A stretch of 64,000 bases of DNA from Nibricoccus aquaticus. Its GTDB lineage: Bacteria; Verrucomicrobiota; Verrucomicrobiia; Opitutales; Opitutaceae. The DNA lies in assembly GCF_002310495.1 (NCBI RefSeq), contig NZ_CP023344.1, positions 1,612,001-1,676,000 on the forward strand, written 5' to 3'. Position 1 is the first letter of the stretch; each line of letters opens with the position of its first letter. Both the position numbers and the translations under genes were made by a program. Under the pieces are notes generated by a model that did no database searches, was not told the origin of the DNA, and saw only the letters and a list, made by a program, of their open reading frames with translations. Below are positions 7,951 to 17,184 of the stretch, piece by piece.

Positions 7951-9735
7951 TCAGGCGGCGACCAGCACGTCCTTGCGCGACGTTTTTTCCGCGCCCGGCT
8001 TACCACGCCCGATGCGACTCGGTGCGTCTGCGCCGCCCAGAGCCGTCTGCGTCTTCACACCCACCAGCACGTTCACCTGCTCGACCGCGTGCTTCAACGA
8101 GATAGCCTGCGCGTTGAGCTCTTCCGATGCGCTGGCCGTCTCTTCGGCCGCCGACGCGTTGGTCTGCGTCACTTGATCGATCTGCGAAATCGCGACGTTG
8201 ATCTGATCGATTCCTTGCGACTGCTCCCCCGACGCGCTGGCGATTTCCGACGCCAGCAAATCGAAAGAGACGATGTTTTTCTGGATCGTGGCGAAGGTGC
8301 TGGCGACCTCCGCGCTCACGCGCACCCCGACACGGCTTTTCTCAACCGAATCGCCGATCTTTTCGGCCGTTTCCCTGGCCGCGACCGCCGACCGTTGCGC
8401 CAGTGCACGCACTTCGTCGGCAACTACCGCGAACCCCGCTCCAGCCTCGCCGGCGCGAGCCGCCTCGACCGCGGCGTTGAGCGCCAGAATATTGGTCTGA
8501 AACGCAATCTCGTCGATCGTCTTGAGAATCTTGGTGATGTCCTGACTCGCCGAATTGATCGCACCGATCGAGTCCTGCATCGCCTTCATCTGCAGCTCTC
8601 CTTCGTCAGCAGACGCGCGCGTCCGCGTGGCCGCGCCCTTTGCTTCCTGGGCGTTGACCGCATTTCGTTTGGTCATGCTCGAAAGCTCCTCGATCGACGC
8701 GCTGCTTTCTTCGAGCGACGCGGCCTGCTCGCTCGCGCCCTCCGCCAGCGCTTGACTGGAGGCCGAAACCAAACCCGAAGCGGCCACGGTTTCATCAGCG
8801 CCCAACGAGATCGTCGACGCGATCTCGCGCAGCGGTCCCACAATTGAACGACTTATGATCCACGCCAGAAAAAGCCCCAAAACCACCGCCGCCAGCCCCA
8901 CGCAGACGATCGCCGTCTGCGCCTGCTGCACCTCCCGGCTGATCCGCGCGCCGGCCGCCACCTGATCCGCGACGATGTCGTGCTCGATTTTCTTAAACTC
9001 CTGATCGAGCAAGGCTCCAAACGCCCCCATCTGCTTGCTCAGCGCAGCGAGTTCGGCCCCGCCACCCGTCTTTGCCGCTCGCGTAAATGCGTCGGAGTAT
9101 TCAAGAATATGACGCTCGATTGCTGCCACCAATTCAGCCCGGTCCGGCTCGGCGATTTCCCTCTTTGCCCGCGCCAGCAACGCCATGACATGCCCCCGTT
9201 CCTGCTCGAACGTCTGCAAGTCCTCCGACACGCGCGTCACAAGAAAGTCCTTCTCCGCGACACGCATTTCCAGAAACCCGATTTCAAGCTCCGCAGCCAG
9301 TACCGAGTGCTCGGCATCCGTACGGTACTCGCGAAAACCACCGAGCGTCCCGTGCAGCGCCTCGTACCCCAGAAAACCGACTCCAGAAAGCACCGACAGG
9401 ATGCTAACGAAGCCCAGCGCCAGACGCTGCGGCACATTCCAGCGCTGCATCCGGGTGCGCGAAAAAAGCCAGGTTGCTCCCATCGACAATGCAACCGCCA
9501 GCACCGTCCCACCGATCCAGACACGCGCATCTGCACCCGTCTCCATCTCCATGCCAAGCGCATCCGTGACGGCCACCGCAGGTGTCGATGGAGTGCCAGC
9601 GTCAGGCACGGTGTCGGTAATACTATGAACAATCTCCACGCTCGCGGATGGTGGGACGAGAGGCACTGGCGATGCCGCTGCCGGCGAATGCAGCCAGATG
9701 GCGACCATGATAAAGAAAAGTGAACGCAATTTCAT
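7951..9735 (-). CDS. Methyl-accepting chemotaxis protein
   Basis: 594 residues. An N-terminal hydrophobic segment (1-21, possibly a signal peptide) is followed by transmembrane segments near 73-92 ([20 protein letters not shown]) and 101-122. A helical ligand-binding region lies at about 125-270 and a last transmembrane helix near 271-293 leads into a HAMP region. The signalling hairpin is canonical: [20 protein letters not shown], then [19 protein letters not shown]. The extra N-terminal transmembrane segments are unusual. No C-terminal CheR-docking pentapeptide is visible. It may be co-transcribed after the upstream mcp (gap about 175 bases). Confidence 0.93.
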   Translation of the reverse strand: MKLRSLFFIMVAIWLHSPAAASPVPLVPPSASVEIVHSITDTVPDAGTPSTPAVAVTDALGMEMETGADARVWIGGTVLAVALSMGATWLFSRTRMQRWNVPQRLALGFVSILSVLSGVGFLGYEALHGTLGGFREYRTDAEHSVLAAELEIGFLEMRVAEKDFLVTRVSEDLQTFEQERGHVMALLARAKREIAEPDRAELVAAIERHILEYSDAFTRAAKTGGGAELAALSKQMGAFGALLDQEFKKIEHDIVADQVAAGARISREVQQAQTAIVCVGLAAVVLGLFLAWIISRSIVGPLREIASTISLGADETVAASGLVSASSQALAEGASEQAASLEESSASIEELSSMTKRNAVNAQEAKGAATRTRASADEGELQMKAMQDSIGAINSASQDITKILKTIDEIAFQTNILALNAAVEAARAGEAGAGFAVVADEVRALAQRSAVAARETAEKIGDSVEKSRVGVRVSAEVASTFATIQKNIVSFDLLASEIASASGEQSQGIDQINVAISQIDQVTQTNASAAEETASASEELNAQAISLKHAVEQVNVLVGVKTQTALGGADAPSRIGRGKPGAEKTSRKDVLVAA

Positions 9736-9910
9736 AATGAGCAGGCTGGAATGCCCTGGTTTATTTTACGGCTCATCTTACCGCAGACTGGCGTCACAAA
9801 ACGGTCACAAAGCCACCAAAAGCCCAAAGACTCGCAGGACGGAGAAAGCAGCCGGCCCCACATCGCTTCGCCACGCTGCGCCGCAGCGCTGCATGACGGA
9901 CAATCCTCGC

Positions 9911-11458
9911 CTAAACCTGAGCGGGGGCCTCGACTTCGTGCGACTCGGCTTCAACGCGCGATTGCTGCACGCCCGCTTTCGCACCGGCGCGCGACGACGT
10001 TTCCCCATCGCGACGGCCGTTGACCAGCTGCTGCAAGCTGCCGAGCAGTTCGCGGAGCTGCCCCGCTTGCGAACGAAGCACCTGCACCGCCGCCTCGTGC
10101 TGATCCGCCGAACGCGAACCATCGAGCGAGTTCACCGCCGTGCTGATGCGCTGGATGTCCGTCGCCTGCGTGGCGGACGCCTGGTTGATCTCTTCGACGA
10201 GACGGTCCATCTCGCCCACCTTCGCCGCGATCGCCGCGAGGTTGGATTCAACCTTCGACGACTCAGCCAGCACGGCCTGCACGCCGGAGAAAACACGCTC
10301 GCTGCTTTCCGCGCCGCGTTTGGTCACGGCAAGCGAAGTCGCGATCATCTCGGCGGTTTCTTTCGCTGATTCGGTGCTGCGACCGGCGAGACTGCGGACT
10401 TCATTCGCCACGACCGCGAAACCGAGACCTGCTTCGCCCGCGCGCGCCGCTTCGACGGCGGCATTGAGCGCGAGCAGGTTCGTCTGAAACGCGATCTCGT
10501 CGATCGTCTTGATGATGGTGGAAATCGCCTGACTGGATTTCTGCTGCTCGCTCATCGCGCGACGCAGATCCTCAGCGGCACCGTGAACGCTTTTCAGCGT
10601 GGACTGCGTCGTCGCCATGCTGGCCACGCCTTGTTGCGCGGCCTCAAGCGTGTCGCGGGAGACTTTTTTCGCCGTCTCCACATTCTCGCCATTGCGCTGG
10701 GCCGCACCGGCGACTTCGTCGAGCGAGAGACTCGCCTCCTGGAGCGACTCGGCCATCTCGGCCGAGACAGCGGCGACACTTTCGGACGAAGCCGTGAGCC
10801 CTTGCACGGCGTCCTGCACCGGGCGTGTCACAGAGCGGCGGGTGATCAGCCAGATCACGCCGAAGCCGAGCACGATCACGACCGCGCACACGGCGGCGTT
10901 CATGAAACGCTGGCGGCGCGTGGTCTCGGAGACGTCGTTGAGCGACGTATTCAAATGGGCGGCACTCACATCCGCCGCCTGCGCGAGCAGTGCGCGGGTG
11001 CGGGTGGTGAGTTCGGAAAAATTCTGCGCCTGGGCCTGCACCTTTTCACGGGTTTCATCGGTCTGCGTGCTAAACGCGCGGTAGGTGTCGTTGCCGAGCA
11101 CACGGTGCGCGGCGACTTCCTTGGCGGCCGCTGCGAAAGGATTGTCACCGTCCGTCTGGAACGCGGCGAGCCGGGTGAGTTGAGCCACGGCCTGATCGCT
11201 TTTCTTGGATGCAAGTCCGAGCACTTCCTCGTCACCGGTCATGGTGGCGTCGGTGTAGAGCTTCGCGGCCTCGTCGAAGGTGAAGAGCGCGGTGCGACTC
11301 TCCATCGCGAGTGGAAATTGAGCGGCGGATACGTGCTGGAGCCGTGCCTCGGCGCGCATACCGGCGACAAAACTGAAGCCGATGGAGGCGAGATACCCGG
11401 CCACGAGTATCGTGACGCCGAGGAGGATTTTCTTTTCGATGCTGAGAGAGCGAAACAT
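9911..11458 (-). CDS. Methyl-accepting chemotaxis protein of the porin operon
   Basis: 515 residues from the ATG at 11458. A longer reading frame exists upstream, but [20 protein letters not shown] is a typical MCP start, a cytoplasmic stub plus first transmembrane helix. The sensory region (about 35-190) is all-helical, like a four-helix-bundle domain. The second membrane helix is near 192-212 ([18 protein letters not shown]). The signalling tip reads [20 protein letters not shown] and [18 protein letters not shown]. It lies 82 bases downstream of a small periplasmic-binding-like gene and a porin gene, so it may sense the ligand those proteins handle (inference). Confidence 0.93.
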   Translation of the reverse strand: MFRSLSIEKKILLGVTILVAGYLASIGFSFVAGMRAEARLQHVSAAQFPLAMESRTALFTFDEAAKLYTDATMTGDEEVLGLASKKSDQAVAQLTRLAAFQTDGDNPFAAAAKEVAAHRVLGNDTYRAFSTQTDETREKVQAQAQNFSELTTRTRALLAQAADVSAAHLNTSLNDVSETTRRQRFMNAAVCAVVIVLGFGVIWLITRRSVTRPVQDAVQGLTASSESVAAVSAEMAESLQEASLSLDEVAGAAQRNGENVETAKKVSRDTLEAAQQGVASMATTQSTLKSVHGAAEDLRRAMSEQQKSSQAISTIIKTIDEIAFQTNLLALNAAVEAARAGEAGLGFAVVANEVRSLAGRSTESAKETAEMIATSLAVTKRGAESSERVFSGVQAVLAESSKVESNLAAIAAKVGEMDRLVEEINQASATQATDIQRISTAVNSLDGSRSADQHEAAVQVLRSQAGQLRELLGSLQQLVNGRRDGETSSRAGAKAGVQQSRVEAESHEVEAPAQV

Positions 11459-11540
11459 GGCGGGCAGGCCTTTTGCGGGGTACCGGCTCGCGAAAGCCGG
11501 AAGGCGCGGCGGCAGGCAAACGCCGCCGCGCACGAAGCGG

Positions 11541-11957
11541 TTATTTGATCGCGATGACTTTCACTTTATCGGTGGCGCTTTCCTTCGCCACGTAACCGAG
11601 CGAGCCCGGATTTTTAGAGACGTAATCGATCACGTCCGCATCGGTCTTGGCCGAAGCGGGCGGCATGCCCTTGCCGGTGAAGACGAGCTTCTTCCAGTAC
11701 TTGTCGAACTGGTCGGCGGAGCGCTGCGTGTGGTCGCGGATGACTTTGTCGTTAACCGCGCCCTCGGTGAGGACGACGAGCTTGATCACGCCGCCGCTCT
11801 CCCACTTGGTTTTGTTTCCAAGGAGGATGGCTTTGACGTCGTCTGCGCCGAGCGAGGCATCGGTGGTGGCGGTATTCGTGATGAACACGGCGTCCTGAGC
11901 GTGAGCGGCGAGCGCCAGTCCGAAGAGGGCGGTCGCGAGCAAGAGAAGGCGTTTCAT
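11541..11957 (-). CDS. Small periplasmic PstS-like substrate-binding protein
   Basis: 138 residues with a clear signal peptide ([20 protein letters not shown], cleavage after about residue 20). The mature part has the features of small phosphate-binding-protein-like domains: [20 protein letters not shown], then [19 protein letters not shown] and [16 protein letters not shown]. It is about half the length of a full PstS and no ABC permease lies nearby. It could be a one-lobe ligand-binding protein that feeds the neighbouring chemoreceptor. The ligand is not determined from sequence. It lies 31 bases after the porin gene and so is probably co-transcribed with it. Confidence 0.75.
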   Translation of the reverse strand: MKRLLLLATALFGLALAAHAQDAVFITNTATTDASLGADDVKAILLGNKTKWESGGVIKLVVLTEGAVNDKVIRDHTQRSADQFDKYWKKLVFTGKGMPPASAKTDADVIDYVSKNPGSLGYVAKESATDKVKVIAIK

Positions 11958-11988
11958 GGAGAAATTCTTTTCTGGTTCAGGTGACGGC

Positions 11989-13263
11989 TCAGAAGCTGAA
12001 CGTGGTTTTCACCACGAAGTAGTTCCATTTGGGATCGGTGGCGCCGAGGTTACGGTCGCCGACGATGTCGAGCTTCGCGAGTCCGTCCATCGCGTGAGCC
12101 TCGATTTTGAAAAGCCAGTTGTCGGTTAGCGCGTAGCTCGCGCCGAGAGCGAGGTCATCGACGGAGGTGTATTTGTCATCAAGCGGGTCTTTGTTGTCCG
12201 GATCGAAATCGCTTTGAGCGTAGTAAACACCAACGCCGAGCTTGTCAGTCGCCTGGTAGGTGACCTGCGCGTACCAGCTCTGCTCTTCCGACTCCACGGG
12301 TGAGCGGTTCACGCCAAGAGCGGGCAGCGAGGTGACTCCCTCATTCTGAGTTAATTTGTACTCTGCGGCGGCGACCCACTTATCGCGGGTGTACTCGACC
12401 GCAAAAACCTTCACGGTCACATCGACTTCGGAGGAGCCACTCGTGCCGGCGAAAAGGCCGGAGTAATCCCACGTGCCTGCGCCGTAGAAGAAATCGATCT
12501 GGTCCGCCGCCTGCGTGGAGTAGCCGGTTTCCACAAGGCCCGCGCGGGTTTGCACGCGACTATTGAGGACGAGGCCCGGCAGATAGTTGTGCGTGTAGAC
12601 GAACTTGAGGCCCTCCAGCGGCGTGTTCCAAGTGAGTGCGCCACCGTAAACTTTGTCGAGGTCCGCGCCCTCCGCCACTGTGATGCTGGCGAGGCCCTTG
12701 GCGAAGGGAGACTCCCCATCGATGTTGCTCATCCAGCCGCCGAATACCTGATACTCAAGGCTGCCCGCCTTTCCCAGCGCGGCAGAGCCGTAAAGGCCCA
12801 GCCCATTGTAGCCCGTGCTCAACGAGCGAAGCCCGCGTGGATAAAAATTAAGAGGAAGCGAGGCAAAGGTGCGGATCTGGTCGAGATCCTGGACTTCGCC
12901 ATACATGCCCTGCGGCAGCTTGTTGCGGCCCGCGCGCAAACCGATGTATTCGCTAAACGAATAATCGAGCGTCGCGAAATCGAGAGTAAGGTCGCTGTAG
13001 CCGGCGAGATCGTAGGCATAAACCTGGGCCGCCGCGCGCAGGCCGTTTTCGAAGCGGTAGGTGCCGTTGAGCGTCAGCTCCTGGGCGATCATATCGAAGT
13101 GATCCGCGGTCTCCCCATAGTAATCATATTGGTCGGAGTAAGCGCCGGTGGCGCTCAGCGAGCCGTGAATGGCGATGCCACCGGCATCGATTGCGGAGAC
13201 CGTGCCGGTCGTGGCCAGAGCGGCCAGCGTCAGCGCGGGAAGAGAGCGGAGCGTTTTAATCAT
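11989..13263 (-). CDS. Outer-membrane porin-like beta-barrel protein
   Basis: 424 residues with a signal peptide (cleavage near residue 24, after TGTVSA). The mature protein is made of alternating-pattern strands rich in Tyr, Asp and Gly and ends in Phe (FVVKTTFSF), the signal for beta-barrel insertion. The region SEYIGLRAGRNKLPQGMYGE resembles the early strands of porin-type and alginate/phosphate-selective-type channels. I cannot assign a substrate. First gene of a leftward operon with a PstS-like protein and an MCP. The long leader carries a terminator hairpin and a flagellar-type promoter candidate, listed separately. Confidence 0.8.
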   Translation of the reverse strand: MIKTLRSLPALTLAALATTGTVSAIDAGGIAIHGSLSATGAYSDQYDYYGETADHFDMIAQELTLNGTYRFENGLRAAAQVYAYDLAGYSDLTLDFATLDYSFSEYIGLRAGRNKLPQGMYGEVQDLDQIRTFASLPLNFYPRGLRSLSTGYNGLGLYGSAALGKAGSLEYQVFGGWMSNIDGESPFAKGLASITVAEGADLDKVYGGALTWNTPLEGLKFVYTHNYLPGLVLNSRVQTRAGLVETGYSTQAADQIDFFYGAGTWDYSGLFAGTSGSSEVDVTVKVFAVEYTRDKWVAAAEYKLTQNEGVTSLPALGVNRSPVESEEQSWYAQVTYQATDKLGVGVYYAQSDFDPDNKDPLDDKYTSVDDLALGASYALTDNWLFKIEAHAMDGLAKLDIVGDRNLGATDPKWNYFVVKTTFSF

Positions 13264-13338
13264 GAGTCAGGGAAAACCTCCCCTACGTCCCGCTTTGCGC
13301 GTGACTTGAGGTAAAACAGCTCGTGTCCGCCCCGCGCC

Positions 13339-13378
13339 AAAAAAAGGCCCGGCCGCTGCTTGCGCACACGGCCGGGCT
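13339..13378 (-). terminator. Intrinsic-terminator hairpin inside the porin 5' leader
   Basis: On the minus strand GCCCGGCCG (13377-13369) pairs with CGGCCGGGC (13055-style 9-base partner at 13355-13347), with a 13-base loop containing a further TGC/GCA pairing, and is followed by seven T (13345-13339). It lies 76 bases upstream of the porin ATG and points toward that gene. No gene lies upstream on this strand for it to terminate. It is therefore either an attenuator or riboswitch-type element, or the end of a small RNA of about 120 bases. Confidence 0.7.
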
Positions 13379-13464
13379 GACCACAACACCTGCAAAATTC
13401 GCGGCTCAACGGTTGGGGCTGATCCGCGAGGGGCGACAGCATCACTTGTCGCTTTATGCAGACA

Positions 13465-13491
13465 CTATCGGCCCCTCTTGCACACGACTTG
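13465..13491 (-). promoter_or_regulatory. Candidate sigma-28 promoter of the porin/MCP operon
   Basis: Minus strand: CAAGTCGT (13491-13484), 11 bases, GCCGATAG (13472-13465). The -10 element is identical to the one before cheR and 7 of 8 with consensus; the -35 is weak (CAAG for TAAA). The implied leader is about 195 bases and includes the terminator hairpin. The remaining part of the 13264-13636 spacer shows nothing else I can support. Confidence 0.42.
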
Positions 13492-13636
13492 AGGCCCCAT
13501 TGTGAGAAAAAGTCGTGAACGATCCCCGCGCCCGATTCCCCGCCACCACCACGCCTACCCCAAATTTCGCCCGCCCCCAAATTTCTAATGTCGAATACGT
13601 GCCTCCACTTCGTTCTAGTCCCGCCCCTCCGACACC

Positions 13637-14869
13637 ATGAACGCGCCCGCCACCACTCCCTCCATCCCACTTTCCGCTCCTAGTGCCCCGGCCGCGACGC
13701 GTACCACCGATCTTGAGATCAAAGACGCCCACCTCATCTTCGAAGCCGTCTGGCAGGATCTCGAAACCGATTTCCGCCGCGAAGACCTCCGCTTCCCCAA
13801 GGAATTCATCCTCCTCGGCGGCGCACCCGGCGCCGGCAAAGGCACCAACACCGCCTTCATCCTCAAAGCCCGCGGCCTCACCTGCCCGCCCATCGTCGTC
13901 TCCGCCCTCCTCGACACCCCCGAGGCCAAACGCATCAAGGACGCCGGCCACATGGTCGGCGACCGCGAGGTCATCGGCATCCTCCTGCGCCAGCTCCTCC
14001 GCCCCGAATACCGCGACGGCGTCATCCTCGACGGCTTCCCCCGCACCAAGGTCCAGGTCGAGTGCCTCAAACTCCTGGTCAACAAACTCCACCAACTCCG
14101 CAGCGAATTCATCCACACCCCGCTCGGCATCCACTTCCGCCAGCCCACCATCCACAGTATGGTCCTCTTCGTGGACGAAAAAGAATCCGTCGCCCGCCAG
14201 CTCAAACGCGGCCGCGAGATCCGCGACCACAACGAGGAAGTCCGCCGCACCGGCGTCGGAGAACTCCAGGAAGAACGCGCCACCGACTACGACGCCACCC
14301 TCGCCCAGCGCCGCTACCGCGTATTCAAAGAGCAAACCTGGTCAGCCCTCCAGTCCCTCAAGGAGATCTACCACTACCACTTCATCAACGCCCAGGGCTC
14401 CTTTGAAGAGGTGGAGCAAAACATCCTCCGCGAGCTCAAGTACCAGAGCTCCCTCGAACTCGACCCCCGCACCTACGACCGCCTCCGCAGCCTCCCCCTC
14501 GCCAGCGACATCATCCTCCACGCCCGCCAGGAAATGGTGAAACGCCTCGACGCCTACGAATTCGAGCAGTCCGACCTCTTCGCCCGCGTCGTCACCTTCG
14601 TGGAGAAAAAACTGATGCCCATCGTGCATCGCCACGCCATCTCCGGCGTCGCCCTCATCAATACCGAGGACCCCGTGCTCGATGACTCCCTCGCGCTCGC
14701 CATGCTCATCGATATTTTCTCCGAACGCGGCTACCACGCCGTCGTCGATCTCCACCGCATCGAAGTCCCCGAAAAATTCGACCTCACCACCGGCCTCATC
14801 AAATGCCGCGTGAAAAAAGTCTTCCGCCTCCAGATCCGCTTCCACGGCTCCGAAATCCGCCGCGGCTGA
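13637..14869 (+). CDS. Adenylate-kinase-like nucleoside monophosphate kinase with long C-terminal extension
   Basis: 410 residues, about twice the length of adenylate kinase. The N-terminal half (about 50-290) has the Walker A loop GGAPGAGKGT (residues 61-70), the NMP-binding/core motif ILDGFPRT (near 130-136) and a lid-like Arg-rich region (ARQLKRGREIRDHNEE near 190). The C-terminal 120 residues do not resemble the kinase and have no family I recognise; they contain VVDLHRIEVPEKFDLTTG and end in basic residues. The likely reaction is phosphoryl transfer between ATP and a nucleoside monophosphate. The gene stands alone, so its pathway is unclear. The ATG has no Shine-Dalgarno sequence. Confidence 0.8.
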   Translation: MNAPATTPSIPLSAPSAPAATRTTDLEIKDAHLIFEAVWQDLETDFRREDLRFPKEFILLGGAPGAGKGTNTAFILKARGLTCPPIVVSALLDTPEAKRIKDAGHMVGDREVIGILLRQLLRPEYRDGVILDGFPRTKVQVECLKLLVNKLHQLRSEFIHTPLGIHFRQPTIHSMVLFVDEKESVARQLKRGREIRDHNEEVRRTGVGELQEERATDYDATLAQRRYRVFKEQTWSALQSLKEIYHYHFINAQGSFEEVEQNILRELKYQSSLELDPRTYDRLRSLPLASDIILHARQEMVKRLDAYEFEQSDLFARVVTFVEKKLMPIVHRHAISGVALINTEDPVLDDSLALAMLIDIFSERGYHAVVDLHRIEVPEKFDLTTGLIKCRVKKVFRLQIRFHGSEIRRG

Positions 14870-14872
14870 GCC

Positions 14873-14939
14873 CCACCTCCGAGGTGGAACGCGCCAGCCC
14901 CGGCGCGTTGCTCGAAGGCGCGGCACTTGGTAAGTGCCG
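14873..14939. repeat. Cluster of three short palindromes (REP-like)
   Basis: Just after the kinase stop: CCACCTC/GAGGTGG (14873-14887), AACGCGCC/GGCGCGTT (14888-14895 and 14902-14909, 6-base loop) and CGGCACTT/AAGTGCCG (14921-14939, 3-base loop). The cluster resembles repetitive extragenic palindromes and could also act as a transcription end. The rest of 14940-15012 shows no feature. Confidence 0.6.
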
Positions 14940-15012
14940 TTCCGGTGCAGAGCGTCACGCATCATTATCCCCGCGATTCTCCACCGCCCGCTTTCCTGTT
15001 AGCCGCGCCCCC

Positions 15013-15142
15013 ATCTGGCTTCTGGCTTCTGGCTTCTGGTCATTGGTCATTGGTCATTGGTCATTGGTCATTGGTCATTGGTCATTGGTCATTGGTCATT
15101 GGTCATTGGTCATTGGTCATTGGTCATTGGTCATTGGTCATT
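15013..15142 (+). repeat. Tandem heptamer array, about 18 units
   Basis: Three to four units of TTCTGGC/TTCTGGT (15013-15040) pass in phase into about 14.6 perfect copies of CATTGGT (15041-15142). The array lies in a 450-base spacer, about 180 bases before the next gene. Reading frames through it give a seven-residue peptide repeat (HWSLVIG) that is an artefact of the DNA repeat. The remaining spacer, 15143-15320, shows no other feature. Confidence 0.95.
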
Positions 15143-15320
15143 CCCGGCCGTCCGGCCGGGAACCTTCCTCATATTTATTTTACACTGATTTAACTGCGCC
15201 CGACTTTGTCCGATAAACGTAACGCACAGCCATGAACGCACCGGTCGCCCAACGCCTCCTTCCCACCACCGCCGCCCCTCCCGCCCAGCCGCCGGATTCC
15301 CGTTCACGCGCCCCGCGCTC

Positions 15321-16319
15321 GTGACCCTCCTCGCCGCCCAGCCCATGCCCGATACCACGCCCTTCGCGGATCTTCCTCCCGTGATCGTGGCCATGCTGCG
15401 CGATGAAGCCACCCTCTCCGTCGCCATCAACGTCCTCGACGACAGCCGCCGCGATAACCTTACCCGCACCGAGGAAATCAACGCCCGCAAACCCTCCTTC
15501 GGCGGCCTCCTTTCCTCGAAAAAAGACCGCGAAGATTACCACGCCGCGCTGAAAAACGTGCAGCTCCAGCTCGCCTCGATCGACGCCCTCCGCTCCCGCG
15601 CCAATCTCGCCCGCGAACGCATCCAGCCCATCCTCCGCGTCGCCCTCGTTCAACACCTCGGCGCCAGCGATCCCGCCCACCGCCAGGGCCTCCGCGCCTC
15701 CCGCTTCCACGAACACTGGCACCGCTGCCACGCCGTGGTCGGCGACCGCGTCAAAGGCTTCCTCCGCGACCTCCGCGAAGCCCAGGCCGCCTTCGCCGAA
15801 GACGCCCGCACCGCCCGCGCCCGCCCCTCGAGCAACGCCACCTGGAAACTCACCACCGTCCGCTCCGCCGCCGCCGAACTCGAACGCGCCCTCAACGACC
15901 TCAACGCCACCGCCGCCGAACACGCCGCCGCCGTCGCCAACACCCCCTTCGCCGCCAGCAGCCTCCCCGTTGTCGAGCCCTGGCACTGCATCCAGCGCAT
16001 CGATAACATCGGCGTCCGCACCATGCCCGAAGCCGCCGCCGAAGCCGCCAAAATGCTGGCCGAATTTAACGACGTGAAAAAGCCCGCCCTCGAAACCCTC
16101 GAAGGCCGCTACCAGGCCGCCGCCGTCGAACACGCCCACCTCGCCGAAACCAGCCTCCGCGCCCGCTGGAGCGAACTGCTCGTGTACGCCGAAACCCACC
16201 TCGTCACCGACGCCGAGCTCGAACCCGCTCTCGCCGACATCGAGCGCCGCCTCCTCGATTCCGAGACGGCCCGCCTTAACTCCCAGCTCGACCAGCAAGC
16301 CTTCCGCCACGAGCCCTAA
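15321..16319 (+). CDS. Hypothetical coiled-coil protein
   Basis: 332 residues from a GTG; an ATG eight codons later (15345, MPDTTPFADLPP) is an equally plausible start, as neither has a Shine-Dalgarno sequence. No signal peptide or membrane segment. The protein is rich in Ala, Arg, Glu and Leu, with long helical heptad-like stretches (for example RSAAAELERALNDLNATAAE near 180). I recognise no catalytic motif. Codon use matches its neighbours, and no comparable reading frame overlaps it convincingly, so I take it as real. It is 10 bases upstream of an acyltransferase gene, suggesting co-transcription with the polysaccharide cluster. Function unknown. Confidence 0.6.
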   Translation: MTLLAAQPMPDTTPFADLPPVIVAMLRDEATLSVAINVLDDSRRDNLTRTEEINARKPSFGGLLSSKKDREDYHAALKNVQLQLASIDALRSRANLARERIQPILRVALVQHLGASDPAHRQGLRASRFHEHWHRCHAVVGDRVKGFLRDLREAQAAFAEDARTARARPSSNATWKLTTVRSAAAELERALNDLNATAAEHAAAVANTPFAASSLPVVEPWHCIQRIDNIGVRTMPEAAAEAAKMLAEFNDVKKPALETLEGRYQAAAVEHAHLAETSLRARWSELLVYAETHLVTDAELEPALADIERRLLDSETARLNSQLDQQAFRHEP

Positions 16320-16329
16320 GCGCCGCAGA

Positions 16330-17055
16330 ATGCCCGGCCCCGCTCCCGCGCTTGCCCCGCCGCTTTCCGCGTGGATGCTCCGCCCGCGCATGACCGCCTC
16401 CGACCTCGCCCGCCTCGCCTGGCTCCGCCGCCTCCGCGCCCGCTTGTTCCGCCTCACGCACCGCACGCGTATCCGCCGTTCGGGCACCGGTCAGCGCGTC
16501 GCACTCAACGACGCCCTCCTCCACCGCTGCGACATCGAACTCTCCGGCCCCGGCCACACCCTCATCATCGAGCCCGGCGCCCGCCTCTGGGATGTCACCC
16601 TCCGCCTCATCGGTGAAAACCACACCGTCATCATCGGCTCCCACGCCCGCCTCCGCGGCGGCCACTTTCTCGTCGAAGACCGCGGCGGCCGCCTCGAAAT
16701 CGGCGGTAACACCACAATGTTCACCCCCATGGTCGTCTGCAGCGAAGGCGGCGCGATCCGCATCGGCCGCGACTGCCTCGTCGCCTACGGCCTCGACCTC
16801 CGCAACAGCGACGGCCACAGCGTCCTCGACGCCACCACCCGCCAAAGAGTCAACCCCGCCGCCGACACCACGCTCTCTGACCACGTCTGGATCGGTAACA
16901 ACTGCCAGATCATGAAAGGTGTCACCATCGGCACCCACAGCATCGTCGCCTCGCGCGCCGTCGTCACCAAAGACGTCCCGCCCTACACCCTCGCCGCCGG
17001 CCTCCCCGCCAAAATCCTCCGCGAAAACGTGGACTGGGACCCGCAACGGCTGTGA
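16330..17055 (+). CDS. Left-handed beta-helix acyltransferase (WbbJ/LbH family)
   Basis: 241 residues. The C-terminal half shows hexapeptide repeats of the LbH fold (IRIGRDCLVAYGLDLR, HVWIGNNCQIMKGVTIG, SIVASRAVVTKDVPPYTLAA) and the family ending GLPAKILRENVDW. The N-terminal part has an earlier, weaker helix region (LIIEPGARLWDVTLRLIG). Such enzymes O- or N-acetylate sugars from acetyl-CoA. The His of GHSVLD near residue 160 is the likely catalytic base (inference from family position). First recognisable surface-polysaccharide gene of the cluster. An internal ATG at 16375 or 16384 could be the true start, because the first 20 residues are Pro/Ala-rich. Confidence 0.85.
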   Translation: MPGPAPALAPPLSAWMLRPRMTASDLARLAWLRRLRARLFRLTHRTRIRRSGTGQRVALNDALLHRCDIELSGPGHTLIIEPGARLWDVTLRLIGENHTVIIGSHARLRGGHFLVEDRGGRLEIGGNTTMFTPMVVCSEGGAIRIGRDCLVAYGLDLRNSDGHSVLDATTRQRVNPAADTTLSDHVWIGNNCQIMKGVTIGTHSIVASRAVVTKDVPPYTLAAGLPAKILRENVDWDPQRL

Positions 17056-17126
17056 GCCACTCACCCCGAGACCAAAAATTAAACACCTTCCCGCACGACA
17101 CCGCCCAACGCTCATTTCCGTCGTAG

Positions 17127-17147
17127 GGCCTCAGTTCACCTGAGGCC
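17127..17147 (+). terminator. Short hairpin after the acyltransferase gene
   Basis: GGCCTCAG (17127-17134), loop TTCAC, CTGAGGCC (17140-17147); a perfect 8-base stem. It is followed by GTTGCG, not a T run. Possible transcript end or REP-like palindrome. Confidence 0.4.
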
Positions 17148-17184
17148 GTTGCGCATCAAATCACAGCCACACTCCAACAACTAA

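Noticed and set aside
15013-15142. CRISPR array
   Set aside because: Units are contiguous seven-base repeats without spacers, and no cas genes are nearby.
14803-15216. Open frames with repeated HWSLVIG peptide
   Set aside because: The peptide is only the translation of the heptamer DNA array, appears in two frames, and has no start context.
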